Shown: positions 23,801 through 37,700 of the stretch, piece by piece | Layout: every line of letters begins with the position of its first letter | Numbering within the stretch: position 1 is the stretch's first letter | From: Gymnorhina tibicen | Taxonomy: Eukaryota; Chordata; Aves; Passeriformes; Artamidae | NCBI GenBank assembly: GCA_013399875.1 | Contig: VXAZ01007995.1 | Location: 2,273,486 to 2,337,485 of the forward strand | Direction: 5' to 3' | Length of the DNA stretch: 64,000 nucleotides | Position numbers and translations under genes: made by a program | Notes under the pieces: generated by a model | Seen by the model: the letters and a program-made list of their open reading frames with translations, nothing else | Told to the model about the DNA's origin: nothing | Databases searched by the model: none

Positions 23801-24954
23801 TGCACTGAACATATGCTTTATTGAATTCATGGAATTATCAACTTTTAAATCCTAGTGACAATTGGAAGTAGGTCAAAAACTTGATGAAATTATTGCTGCA
23901 GAAATCAGTTACATTTCTCATCTGTACTGAGATTTTTAATTTTATAGAAATGGAAGTCACCTTTCCAGAAGCAGAGGTTGGGAAAAGGAAAGGTAGGATG
24001 GAAAGAGTTGATTGGGATGATTAAATGGCTGATATAGATATACACAAAACCATTTTATCCATAAGAGATTGGAGAACTTTATCTGTGTCATGGAGGAAAC
24101 CCAAAGACAGCACAAGAAAAGACCCATCTCTCTGCAGCTTCCTTCCAGCAGTAAAATTCCTTAATGTCTGCTCTGCTCTGCTGGTTTTCCTATTCATCTA
24201 AGCTGCTCTGATACAGGGTGCAAAGTTTCACCAAATTAATATTGTTGCATTTATACCCACAGTTTTCCAGGGGGAAATCCCTAAGCTTGTTCCTACCCTT
24301 GGGTCTGGTCAGTGCTTTGGGAGGAGACTCCATTGTCTCGGTGATCCCACTTTACAGTGCAGTGCTGTTGCTTCTGATGTTTGTATTGACTGAAGGGCAG
24401 CTTCACCCAGGGCTGGGATTGCTCATAGATCAAAGGCAGATTTGCCAGCTGTCACCAGCCCTGCCCAATGTAATGAGATGCATTGGCAATTATGATACTA
24501 AATGCACTGTGATTGTTTATAGATCATTTTTTGATTTAACCAATTGGAGAAGCTATAGTATCACTGTGATACAACAAATATAAAGAGGGAATGAACGATT
24601 TGATTAATATTGAGAACTAATGAGGCAGGCTATTTGCTCACAAGGAAACCTGAAGGTTAGTCGTTCATACTCCAACAAAAATCAGACTTTGTGAGATCAT
24701 ATTATAGTTAATTGAAGAAGGCAAATTCTAAGGATGATACCATGTGTAGCCCTGTTTATTATATGAGTAGAGCTAATTTGGCAGTTTGGATTTCCTCATG
24801 TAAAAATGCATTTCTCTCTGTATTTGGAGGATGGCAGTGAATGTGGCTCTGTCACATTTCATTACTTTAGACTTTACTCTGTTTCATTTCAGTCTGCAGC
24901 AGAACTGCTTCTGAAATGGAATTATTGACCCCTACCATTGATCACGCTGCCCCC

Positions 24955-24974
24955 GTGTATGCGTGTGTGTGTGC
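24955..24974. repeat. Short TG microsatellite
   Basis: The tract is GTGTATGCGTGTGTGTGTGC, a short dinucleotide run with two interruptions. Confidence 0.8.
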
Positions 24975-25058
24975 ACAGTTAGCACTACTATCAAAATATG
25001 TACATCTGAAGGTAAAAATAATACATGATCTGCAGGGTAAACAACATCTGTGAATCTT

Positions 25059-25097
25059 CTCTTTCTCCTTTTTTTTTTATCCCCCCTTTTTTTTTTC
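25059..25097. repeat. Pyrimidine tract (T and C runs)
   Basis: An uninterrupted T run is followed by AT, six Cs and another T run. The strand is almost wholly pyrimidine over about 39 bases. Confidence 0.85.
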
Positions 25098-27590
25098 TGA
25101 GGCTAGCTTAGTCCATCAGTAGGATGAAAGGAAAAATTGCTACACTTGTGTTAAATTTCCCCTGAGAAAGTAAATTATGGACAAGCCTCCAAGGACAACC
25201 CAGAAAGAAAGGGATAAGATATTGATGTGCACTGTACCTCTCACTCTTTCTTCCTTGTCCCACAATTGAGCACTCCTTCAATGAAAAGTTACGAGTTCCT
25301 TGTTAAATTGAATTTCTCTTCTCCTTGTCTCACAATTTATTGTGACGCTGAAAATTTTATAACTTGGTGGAAACTGGCAGCAGCCCCATTTGTCCCCACA
25401 AAAGGCTATCCAGGTTTGAATAGGTTTTGAAACAGAGCTATGAATGCTCACACTTAAAGACAGATAGTCATGCCAGTTCCCAGCTTATTATAGGAACTTC
25501 TTTAGTTACTGTATTTTTTCATCCATTTTAAGTGTTGTATTTTTGGGGGTGTGCAGAGAGAGGAGGGAAGGGGATGGATGGAAAATCAGGACAGAAGAGG
25601 AAAATTTGGAATGGTTAGTGAGTATCCTTGTGCCAGCATCGCTGCAAACATCACCTGCTGATTTCTTTAAAGAAATACTGACAAACCTTGTCTCCTAAAT
25701 TTCATACTGCAACATTTTGGTGGTCACCAGAACCTCAGGGGTCAGTTTTAAAGTGAGACTTCAAAGATTCATTTTTAAGCCTGTTCATGCATGCTTTGGG
25801 TTTGATTCCTAGGTTGATAAGAATTCTGCTTGTTTTTGCTCCACCAGGTAAAATCTGTGTCTTTTTCTCAATAGGTATTTTAACAGAGGACAGGAGATAG
25901 GATATGTTAGATTTAAACTTTGTTGAATTTGATCATGATGTCTCTTTTCCTGGATACACAATGTATGGCACCTCTTGTATCAAATGTAAATGTTGAAAAG
26001 AAATTGCCTTTTCTTTTCTCCCAGTAGCTTTCTCTGCAGCCATGCAGGGTGCTTAATTCTGGTGAAAGGGAAAGCAGGAAGACTGACATGCTACATGACA
26101 TTCCAGTTATGGAAGAAAAAAAAAGTTAGCAGATTGACAGGCCAATAAAAATACACAGAAGGTTTTTCTCCTTTCCAAGGATTCGTGTGTGGGAATGTGC
26201 GAGAGGAAAAGGCTGGGGAGGGCGAAATATAATTACATGTAGGCACACACTTATAAGCCTATATGCACAGGCAAACGTTAATTCAACAGGTAATGATGTA
26301 TTTTCAAAACATCTTTTGTCTTAATGTTGGCCAAAATGGTGCAATTTTCAGTGCTCATCATCTTAAACTGAGCCTGCCATTTGTGTGACAAATTGGGAAG
26401 AACTTCTTCTGTGTAAGCTGCTGCAAAGGAGAGAAGTCCCAGCTGAAAGAGCAAGAATTGTGTCTTTCCTGGTGCACCCCTTACACAGAAATAGGAGTGA
26501 TACTTTGCTTCCATTCGATTGTGGCGGTTGGATGGAAAGACTGGAATGGGAGGGGATGAGCTCAACTTTTGAAGAGAGTAAATATCTGTAAATGTTTAAG
26601 ATGGAGGTATGGGCATTAATCAAAATATTTCTATAACATTGTAGAAATTATTTTGACTGGCAGTTAAACGACAGAATATTTACATTGTATTTCAGGTTTG
26701 ATGTGTTGGTTTGAGCTTATCACATGAAAAAGGCAGGGGTGGTTTGGATGAGTCGACCTTCCTGAGGATGACCACTAGTCTGAAAGTGCAGAGATTTAAG
26801 AAAATTGTGCCAGTCTCAATTTAAGCTGTGGCTTCCTTTCATACAAGAGAAGATTGAGGATTGGGTTATTTTTTTGCCACAAATGCCTCCATTTGCAAAA
26901 TCCTGAAGGCCCATTTGATATTTTTGTAAGAACACCATGTGGCGTGGCCTCTAAGAAACTACTTCTGCATGTACTGTTTGCATGTACAGTCAGTAATGTG
27001 ATATTTACCTGTAGGCAATGGACAGAAGAGGAGGAGGGGTGAATAGCAGAGTGCTGCTGTTGGCATTTGGGGTGCAGAGGCATTTTTGAGACTAGTAAAA
27101 GTGGGGTGGGCGGTGGGATAAGGATTGGAATAACCAGGTTTAAGGTCGTAAAATTTGGTACATGTGTGCATTGTGAGAGAGACATGAGGCACAACTGTTA
27201 GACAGGAGAATTTTGAGAGCACTGCCCTAAATTGTTAGAAAAACTTCTGCCTGGAGTCTGTAAGTAATACCAGGACAATCTTTAAAATTGCCGAATACAC
27301 TGTCCAAATATTCCTTCCAAACACGCTTGGAAATGTTGGACTGCCAATAACAAATAGTAAATAGCCCTAGTGATGCATTCCTTATGATTGCTTCTTTCAG
27401 TTAAAGAGTACATTCATCTTTACATGAAGAAGATGAAAGTTTTAGCTATTACAGTATAACACTATTTATTGCATATTTGATACATTAGACACTGACATTT
27501 GTAGCTTGTATGTCTATATAAATAGTTTACAGTGAATAAAGAGAAAAGAAGTGTTTGAATTCTACTGCCATATATTTAGGGTTCGTCTCG

Positions 27591-27678
27591 GGTTGGTTTT
27601 TTTTTGATTTGGTTTTGTTTCATTGTTTGGGGTGGTTTTTTTGGTTGGTTGGTTGTTGTTTGTTTTCTTTTGTTTTTA
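27591..27678. repeat. G/T-only low-complexity tract with GGTT repeats
   Basis: Nearly all bases are G or T, including GGTTGGTTGGTTG around 27,643-27,655 and a GGGGTGG block before it. Repeated GG pairs could allow two-layer quadruplex folding; this is inference from sequence. Confidence 0.85.
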
Positions 27679-30600
27679 TGTGACTCTGGGAGTAGCTTTC
27701 AAACAACACTTTACTAATAAAAAAATATACCTCTGTGTTTTCTGTCTGCTGTAAGGAAGAAAGCAGATGACAAAGCTGGAACATCTGCTCTGGCATTATA
27801 TGACTATAATACAGGTAAATGCCTTTTGCTCTCTGTATTTGCCGCAGCCTTTCTTGCTTATCAGTTTAATCACCGATATTTTTTGGTCTAAAAAGGACAG
27901 TTCTTGCCTCTTCCATTTTCTAATGTTCTTCACTATTGCTGGTAAGCCAGGGAGTTATTGTAAGGCGACAAAAAGTATAACTTTCCAGCACTGAGATTAA
28001 ATGAACATGAGAGAAATAAAAACTGATGCATAAACATAAGAATAAGTTTTGTTTATTAGCTAAACCCATCTTTATAGACTTGGGAATACTTTTATTCATT
28101 CTTTTTCTACAACTCTTTTGTTGAAATGTTGGTAGTTTATCAAGGAACTCTGAAGATGGTGTATTTTATGGTCATATTTATTTGTATGTATGCAAACAAA
28201 AACTCGGGAATGAACAATTCCTTCCCTGCTCAGAACCTGGAGGAGTCCCCACAACCAGGTGGAGCAGGGATCACCTGAGTCTGCTGCTACCTCAGTTTCT
28301 TACCTGGGTTTGGAAGAACTTCTGTTTACTCCCTCCCCTTTGCAACTTTTGGGAGAGCAATTCCTCCTGGCTTTATTCAGCTTGTGTGGTTAGTCAAGGA
28401 ATGACATTTAGTCTATAGCACTGTTTAACATTCCCTGCAGTGTGAGGGGTGTATGTGCAAAAGCTTGAAGGAGAAAGAAATCTAACAGTTCTTGCACAAA
28501 ATGTGTTGTTCCTACCTACCTTTTCAGCCTTTTTTTTTTTTCAGCCTCTCCCTCAGAACGCTTGATGGATTTCCAGGGAGGTGGAGGCTGAGACGAAATA
28601 ATGCTCTACCATGTGCAATTTTCCTTTATGGTAATAGGACTCTCTTATTTCAAGGTATTTCTGTGCCTTGTCAAAGACCTCTGTGGCTGCTTTTCAGGTT
28701 TTGATTGTGTGCACACTTCCAGAATCGTGTTTGTCTGAATGCTGCAACTCAGAGAGAAACAGTTAAAGAACCTTTTTGTGTGTGCTCTCTTGCACTGTTA
28801 AAGTGCATAAATTTTGTCATTGACTTCAAAAGCGTTTCCAGGTATCAGCTTCCAGGCTTGCCTATGGATGATGACCATGTGATTTATTTCTCTTTAGAGA
28901 TACTGCTCTGTGACAAAGTTCTAAGGAAACAGCAAATGTTCATTTCCCCCGTGTTATTCTTTTGGCACCAACTATAAAATTCCTGTGAGAGTTTGTCAAA
29001 TTGTCAGGCATTTTCAGCTCTACTGGACTTTCACAGGAATTGCAGGTATTTAGCACCACCAGACTTGGAAGCAATTTTCACCAGTAAGCTCCTGAAAGAT
29101 GAGAAGATAGTGACAAAGTTTGAGTACTTCGTGATTATAGTTTTGATCTTGGTTTCTAGGTTCCTGTATCTGAAAAAATATATGTAGGCACAAACACAAA
29201 GTTAGATTTTGTGCACTGCACCAGTGTGTTCCAGGAAGTGGCTGGAGATCCATCATTGTACAGATGGAATGTCATCCAGGGCTACTTTAGCAGAAGAGTT
29301 AATGTGCTGTGCCATTGTGTGCATAGAAAAACCAAGGTCTTAAATGCAATGGTCAGGCCGTTCTGTACCTCTGCTAATGATTAGAATTACTCTATTTCAG
29401 CAAATTGAAAAAATGCATTTAATTCTCCAAAAACTATTTTCTTTGTCATCAGCAATGCCAAGTCTCCTTTTGCCTGACTGGGTTAAGAGCCAAACTGCTC
29501 ATCTCTGTCAAAACTCAGGCAATTCTGAGTGGGTGCCAAAGCAGAACTTGCTAGTCTCTAGTCAGCTTTACAGCCACAAAATGCTGAATGAATGGGATAC
29601 AAGTGGCAGCTGAGGTTCACAACTCAGGATCGCAGCTCTGGGTTTCTCTACCAAAATTCCTCCTGATTTCAATTTTATGCCTCCAAGTCCTTTTTTTAGA
29701 CAGAGTCCCGAGTGATGTAGCTGACATTCCTGTCAGAATATAAGCTCTATCGAGGCAAGATTGTTTCTTTCCTCACTTAAAATGTCATACACATACATGA
29801 CTGAAAAGTCTGAACAGATTATTTCTGTGAGGGCATTCTTGGGGGCCAATACGATCATTCATCTTTTAAACAATAACAGTGTGAATATTTATTCTCAAAG
29901 GATGTCTTCACTGTAGAGCAATCACAGAGTTCTGTTTTCTGAACAAATCTGAAGTAGATATGCAATAGACTTCCATAGTGTAATTTACATTCGGTATCCA
30001 ACTGTGATCTTAGAGCCAACTTCTGAGCATCTCTGTGCTTCATTGTCCCATGGCACATACTCTCTGTGTCAAATCCTTTGTTGGCTTGCAGTCTTTTAGG
30101 CTGCAAAATTTGGCAGCCTGGGTATACACAGTAGGAGAGGAATATCTAGGTAACTTACCTGGCTTGTGTCTGCATTCCCTGCTGCAGAGTGTAGCTGTAC
30201 ACTAAATATTCTCAATGCAGTGGCTTGAGAGTCTGCCAGGAGCTGAGCCAGACCCATGGTGAGTCCCAGAACTGTTGTTCTAAGAGTAACAGAGAACCCA
30301 GAGGGTTCTGTCTGCTTCTCTCATTGTCGGGTGAATTGTATGTGCCACTATCAGCATCTTGAAAATATCCATTTACATCTTAGTTGCCAAATCAAGTGGA
30401 TGTCACTGTAATCAGCTCTGTGTTTACCCTAAACAGTGTGTGTCCTTATTAGTGCCTTTTCAGTCCCCTCAGACATGCTGATATTGATTGAATAAACACG
30501 GACAATAATCTCGATTAGCAATAAGCCATGGTATGCACACATTCCCTAACCTTGCCGCGACTGTCAAAAATGCTGCAAGATTTCATTTGCATTCATTGCC

Positions 30601-31499
30601 TGGGTATAAACCTCACAGGGTGGTTTTCTCAATTTGTCTCTATATCTCCTTGAGTGCTGTGCTTGTTCTGATCTGGTTCCGCAGGGTTGGAGTCAGGGAC
30701 CTGTCCCTTCTACTTCTGTCGTCCTTTTCACAAAAGTATCTCCAAGTGGCGTTATCATAAACATGAGCAAAGACAGCAGCCATGTAGCCACACACACTCT
30801 CACCTCTCTGCTCAGGGCTGAACAGACTGAGTTCTATATCCAAATGAAATTGCAGGAGCAAGTTGAGATAGGGAGGAAGTAGCAGACTGGGAGTTTGGCT
30901 GGGACATGTTCCATTACAACAACAGCCCTTGATTACTTAATTACAAGAATGGTCCAGGACTGTGATTCTTGCGCTGCAGATGAAGGATCAAGTTTTGTAC
31001 TTTCTAGCACCATTTCACAGGCTTAGTTCTGACTCACCTGGTGATTGGAAAATCATGACCTGCTGAGTCATAAGTGTCTTAAAAGAAAGGTTTGTTTACT
31101 TGTATTTTCAGTTCCGTGATGTTCTTATTGCTCTATCAGTAGACAGCGTGTGAACAAATTACATTTCAGGTTTGGTCGAAAGATGTTGGAAACTAAGGAA
31201 AAGGCTCAAATAAAATGCCTCCATACTTGATTTTTTCTTCTATATTTCTTTTTTTTTTCCTGGAATAGCACATAAAATACCCACCTGTCAAATGCTGAAC
31301 TGAGCATGTGTGCTCTGTTCACTTCTTCCTCGTGTGGGAAGCACTCCCATCCATATATGACCAGTTAGATGGTTAAAGCAGAACGACAGAGCAAACATGA
31401 TCTGTTTTCTTTGACTTCACTATTTGCTATCTGCCTGCCTTTCATGGTTTCTTCATGCAAGCAAAAATATTTTGTGAAGCATAAAGCCCTGTGGCAAAT

Positions 31500-31700
31500 G
31501 CTAATCTAACCAACAATCAAGAGAATAATTGTTTTGCAGCGAATATTCTCATTCTGTAATAGAGAACAAAAGCCTTGCAATTAAGACAACAGAGCATTAA
31601 TAACACACATTTATCATTCTATATGAGCTTATTATTTCCAGTCCTTTGCAAATAGTTCTAATTTATATACCATTCCTTACAAAGCTGTATGTTAATGTGA
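31500..31700. promoter_or_regulatory. Candidate conserved non-coding element with SOX/POU-like words
   Basis: The block carries ATTGTT at 31,528-31,533, AACAAAAG around 31,565-31,572 (both SOX-like) and TTTGCAAAT near 31,645-31,653 (octamer-like), with several TAAT cores. No repeat or frame explains it. Regulatory function is inference only. Confidence 0.22.
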
Positions 31701-34700
31701 TCTGCATTGCTGTGTTAGTATCTAGAAATATTTTTATCATCTTGCTCTACAAACTTCTCTGGATTCTTTGAAGGAGAGTGCACAACCTTGAAATTCATGA
31801 AACATACCCTTAACTCAGTCTTTCTAGCCTGATACTCTCTACTACCCACTTCCTTGAAGTCTAAGAGCTGGATTATAGTTTCCTTCTAAATCAAATCAAA
31901 TCCCTTCATTTTCAACTCGGTGTTATCCAGCTTCTTCCTCCTACCCAGCTCATTTTGCCCTTCATTCTCAGACATTTCTTGCTCTCAGCTGGCTGTTTGT
32001 GCTTAGCTGTTCTGGCAGTCCCATGCTCCTACAGGAGAATCTGTGCCTTTTCCTACACTACCCCATATGTCTGGGCTATTTTTCCTTTCTTGGTCAATCC
32101 AGATAAGTTTCCATAGTTGGTTCTCATGCATAATTCCAATGTTACGTTCTCCTTTGCTCCCTGAGACAGATGAATTTACTGGGAATGAAGCCATGGCTTC
32201 ATACTGGTGTCTGTCGGCTAAAGAACCACTGGCTGAATTCAGAGGGGAGAATAACTTGCATATGTTAAAGTGCCATCACTGCTAGTCTGCAGATGTGAGT
32301 ACTTAATACAGAATTCCGACCAGGAAGAGGTGGCTTTGTTCCATTTTAGCCACAGTCCATATGCTTTCCATATGCACCATTCCCCAATATGTGTTTTGTG
32401 TGTAGAAAACTGACTGAGGGTCAAATGGTTCAAATGTTGGAATTTACTCTTAATAATCTCTTTAGCAATGTATAATTTTTGTTTTGTAAATACTGAGGAC
32501 TTGAGTGTCAAAAAGAGTATTTAAAAATATTGTAAAATCATATATACGAATGTGGTTTGCATATAACTAATTTTTTGTCTTTCTGTGGCTGTTTCAGTCT
32601 AATGCAGTTCTCTGGCTAAGATTAAGGGAGTGAGCATGTGAATAAATTAGTGATATTTAAACAGAGGTGTTAATTTGCAATGCATGAGCTGCTCCATAGT
32701 AACTGCTTATATGTGTGCTCTGACCTGGTGATAAATGGAAGATGCTGTCAGTTTACACCAGTTAAAGTTAGTCCAAAGAGAACAACTCTTCTTCAGAATG
32801 GCTTGTCTTTTCCCCTTAGAGGGTATTTTCAGAGAGCTGATCACGAAGGAGTGCTGCTACAGACAACGTAAAAGATAATCAAAGATAAAAAATGAAGTCA
32901 GAAGTGTGACAAAAATATTTGCCTACTGGATCTAGAATAACATTCATCATAAATTCAATGAGATAATTTTCCCAGCATGGTTATTGGTTTTGCAGAGTGG
33001 AAAGCGTGTCACATCTTTGAGATCAAGCCCATCTATTTGATCTTCCTTCCACTTGTTTAATTCCAGTTTGTTGGCATTGTTTGAGATGAGATTCAATTGT
33101 TCAGAAGTGTTTCCAGTACTGCTTTAGATACCCTTGAGTAGCTGAGGCATTCTCACTGGGATAGCAAACAGGGCAGAGATCCCCAGGAGACCAACACCAT
33201 TCCAAAATGGCAGAGGGAGGCTCTTGAAGTTACACTAAGTAATATATGAAATATATCAACTTCTATCAGAAATTTCTATTGGAAAGTTTTCATTGCTAAG
33301 CTGCTTGCTTTGTTCAGTTACTGGTATATCGGAAGAATTCACTCCTTTTCTTAGCCAGTATTTGTCAGCCATCTGTAGACTGAGGATACAGGCAACCTTC
33401 TATTACAAACAGTTATTCAAGTAAAAAGGACTTTTTAGCAATCTCTAATAACTACCTTTTAAATATTTAGTGTTCTAACTTGGATTCCCAGACAAGCTTT
33501 ATCTAACTTCAGCCCCTGTGTAAACCCCTTTGTCTTTGCCAGGGTGCAGGGTGAATTACAGGTGGGTCAGTAGACTTTCTTCACAATTAGAATTATTTAT
33601 CCAGCTGTCCTGTCTTGGTTTTCATCACTTATCACTAACTATGCACATATTCATTATTTCCTACATTCCTATGGTAAAAGAATGTGGAGGTTAGATATGG
33701 TCCCACAACAGAAATTGCGAAGAATGAAGATATGCAAGGGAAAGTCAAAGACTTTAGAATATGATATTAAATTTTTATCAATATAACCACTTAGAGGAAA
33801 AAAATTAACTCAAAGAATAAAGGGTTATGCCTCTAGAGACACAAGTGCTGTATCAATATGGAGAATGAAGGAGAAGGACAGAAGCAAGGGGTATATATGT
33901 TTTTGTTTCATTAGTTGGGGGTTTTTTTGTACCCTGGAAGACTGAGTTCAAATTTAGGTTTGACTGAGATAAATATAGCAAATATATTTTTGACTTTTCC
34001 TTTCCCAAACCAAAACAAATGTTTTGCTCCAGGGTATTTTTGGAATGTACAATAAATCAGTAGAAAAAGGAAAAAAAAAATATTTAAACACTATCAAAGT
34101 GTTCTTAAACATCCATTGCCAGAGAATAATGATATTCTAATGCTGCCACATAATGTAAAAGGAAAATAGGACACTTAGGGAAAGTAGCTTTTGAGATAAA
34201 TTTGACGTATTTATTTTGGAGGGAAGAGAGAGGGTCATATGAGATTGTTTTGTTTTATTGATTTGAATTTATGAGAGCTAATAATTTCTGCATCATTATA
34301 GGAATGTGACATGACACAGTTATTTTTGTGTGCCCCTCGGAAGTAGGTGGTGAAACGGGTGACGGAGACAGATCCTTCCTCCACTGAACCAATGGCAGGC
34401 GTTTGCAAACGACAAAATGGGATTTTGGCCCCTTTCTTTGGTTGGTTGTTTTTTTGTTTAGAGCAGCTCCAAGAACCCATTAGACAACTGTGTGTCGTTG
34501 CATTCAGTCCCATGCTAATCTAACCGAAATGTGTGATAAAGTTTGTGCTGGAATGGGTACTTTTCTATTCATCTTTAATCTGAGGGGGTGACATTTTTTT
34601 ACATTGCAGGCACATTGCTAATTTGGTCTGTTTTTACTGTTTTTATAACCATCACATTTCTGGCTAAAGGGAACAGAACAGGCTTCAGTAGGAGCTCTCA

Positions 34701-37700
34701 CACTGCTGGGATCTGGAATCATTGCAAATTAAATGGCGTTATGTAAGTTTGCCCTTCAGAAATTTGCTTTGGGAATTTCTAAATCCAAATAAAAAAGTCT
34801 TTTGTTGCCAGTTAATGGAAAAGTTGCCACCAAATGATATAAAGTACATGCTGTTAGGTATTAGTGCACAGGCTCCACAATGTTACTAGGGGGCTAGAAA
34901 AGCTGGATTAGCTATCTTTTGGGAATTAATTTGTTTATATCACTAAGTACATGGTCAACCATACAGCAGTGTGATTAGCTTCCATGGATTTCTGTTGGCA
35001 CAGGATCGCTTTTACTCTGTCATGTAATTATTGTATTTCAGACAGGTTAGCAAAGGAGAATTCTTAGCCTGTAGTTACTTACTCTCCACTATCTTTTGGG
35101 GAAAAAAAAACCCCAAGTAATACGTCTTTCCACTTTTATAATCTCCCATTACAGCAAGTGTTCTCTATCTCAGAAAATATATAAAGACCAGATTTTGCCC
35201 TCTGGACGCCTGCAACTTAGTGGTCAATCTGTAAAGCTCCTGTAAAGTAACAGAGTGACTTCTCAGTATTTTTTTGTCCTTCATCTCTGTTCCATTTTAA
35301 GGATAAGGATCTAAGTATCTGAGTAGAAGCAAAGTGAACTACAAAATGAGCCGTAGCTGATACTTTTGTTCTCTGAAGTCTGGATTAGTATAACTTTGTT
35401 TGGTTTTCTCACATATTATGGGCAATTTGTCAAGTAGATAACATTAGTAGAATTGTAGTTTTAAAACACTTCTGATCACAATCTATTTGGCTGCAATAGG
35501 CATGTGCAAAGAGTTGTAAATTGGTTCTTACTCTGACTGCGATTTCAATATAAAAAAATTCCTCTTAAAGTGAGACAGAAAAATGAGAACTTAAATCAAT
35601 GAGAAGGTGTGTGGTGACTGTTACAAACATAAGGTCTTTTTGGTTTCTGTGTTATTTTCTGTGGAGTATAAGAAGGATCACAGCCCATTCTCTTGCTAAA
35701 TAAAAGGTCCTAAATTACTGAGCCTGCTCTGTCCCAGCGTATGAACTGCCTGCAGTAGCCTGGGGCTTGTTTCCTGCAGCAGGAGGAGGGAAAGCAAGGA
35801 CAAAATTGTCATTGATGATTGGCCAAACTCTCATTCCTAATAACAGAGTGTCAGGGACACCATGTTGGAGACTAAAGCTTTATATACATCTAATTTGACC
35901 TTGCCATGTGTTGAGCACAAAACCAGGTCCTCTCGGGTGTGAATTGTGTGAATTGTAATCCTCTTTAAAAGGACAAGGTGACGTCTGAAGAACGAAGATA
36001 GGGATGTTAATGTAGGACCTACACATCCAGTCATTTATTACTGAGCGTGGTGGAGTACCCTGAATATATGGTGTCCAGGGCTGCCTGAATTCTATAGCAT
36101 ATTGTGTGTACAGTATTCTGCACAGCCTGGCAAATGTTAGTGAATTCAGTAGCACTTCTGTGGCAGTAATGACATGTAACCATCTGTGATTTCGCACCTG
36201 CAGAAGCCAGTGTCAGCTGTTGAAGTTCAGCAGCCCTGGCTTTGCATGAATTTATTGCCAAAAATCTCGCTCATTTACTAGCCATGGAATTCAGATAACC
36301 CTTTCAGTGAACTTAAAGCTCTTGCATATTATGTGGCAAAACAACAGTTCAGAGAGAAAATCTCTACCAGGGTGCCTTTCTCAGTAAATACTATTTGTAC
36401 ACTGCAGTGCTTTTATAGAGTAAATAAGAGGTCTACATAAAACTGGTAGCACTGCTGGTCCTGGGACATTGCTTAGTGCTCCCACTGGTGCTGTGGCCTT
36501 TTCATGCAGGCATTGGATGAATGCACCCAGGGAAAAAAGCTCCCTCCTGAAATATGGAAAGGGAAAAGGTAAACAGAGGCACAGAACGGTGAGCTGGCTC
36601 TCCAGGCTGTACTGCAGCACCACGAGGAATTCAAGATTAAAATCTCTCTCCATTTTCCCACCAGTGCCTTAAACACTACTTTATACCATCTGTCATGAAA
36701 ATGAACAGGATTGGCTGCTTTCTTCAGATTTTGCTAGCAGGCACTCACATGAAATGATTTTATATAACTAACTGCAGAATAAATAAAAACTTTGTTTATT
36801 CTACTAGCAAGAGCAGTTCTATTAAATGGGAACAGATATCAGCTGTTTCTTACCAGAATGTGTGCTGAGCTTGGTATTTCTCACATGACTACCCAGATTC
36901 ATCACAGATGTCATTGTATTACTCTCTATATCCTTTTACAAAAGATTTTGTGGAGATATGCAGACTTTATGGCTGGCAAAAACACCATCGTTCTTTTCAC
37001 TTGAGTCCTACTGCATGGGTAAATATGCAATAAGGGGATGAAAGGTCTGTTGGATGATGGGACATGACACATGGCAGATCATTCAGTCTCTGTGCCATGC
37101 TTATGGGGCAAGTGCTTTAGATTTTCAGGTGGATGAAAAAAGAAAAAATATTTTAATATCTTGCTAACATTTCCCATCTTCAAAACTTGGTTTTTTTGTC
37201 TGGAAAAGTTTTTGCTGGGAGGAACATGAAGTAAGATGTTATTTTAAACTACAGTTTTCTCATATTGTAAGTTTTTCCGACATGCTAATAAAGTCACATC
37301 AGATACAGTCCAAAGTCTTCTTCTTTCCAGTGGGACAATTAAAAAGTTTCAAAGACAATTACAATTTTTGAGTAGTGAATGAATCAAAAAATATTAGTTG
37401 CAAAAATTGGCCTAACGTAATGGCAGTTTCCTACATGATGACAAATGTAATAGCTTTGCCCAACTTACTGACATCAGATAAATGATCATTTTTCCTAATT
37501 CCTGCTATTATGTGATTTAAAGAAGAAACATAGATTTCCAAGAACACACAAAACGAATGAATGATTTTCTTTATCGTGGAGACTGGGGGGAAATCAATTT
37601 GTTTAATAATAGTTGGGTAAAAAATGATAATGGTTTAAATGATGTTAGTCACAGCCTTTGAAGCTGTGCTATTTCAGCTGCAGAACAGGAAATGATCTAT

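Larger units (their letters stand above)
23801..31495. other. Intron stretch with simple repeats only
   Basis: This is AT-rich intron holding a short TG run, a pyrimidine tract and a GGTT-rich tract (listed separately). No gene, RNA or further transposon was recognised. Confidence 0.6.

Noticed and set aside
23262..23824. Several forward frames with hydrophobic stretches
   Set aside because: They overlap the 5' part of the same antisense CR1 copy.
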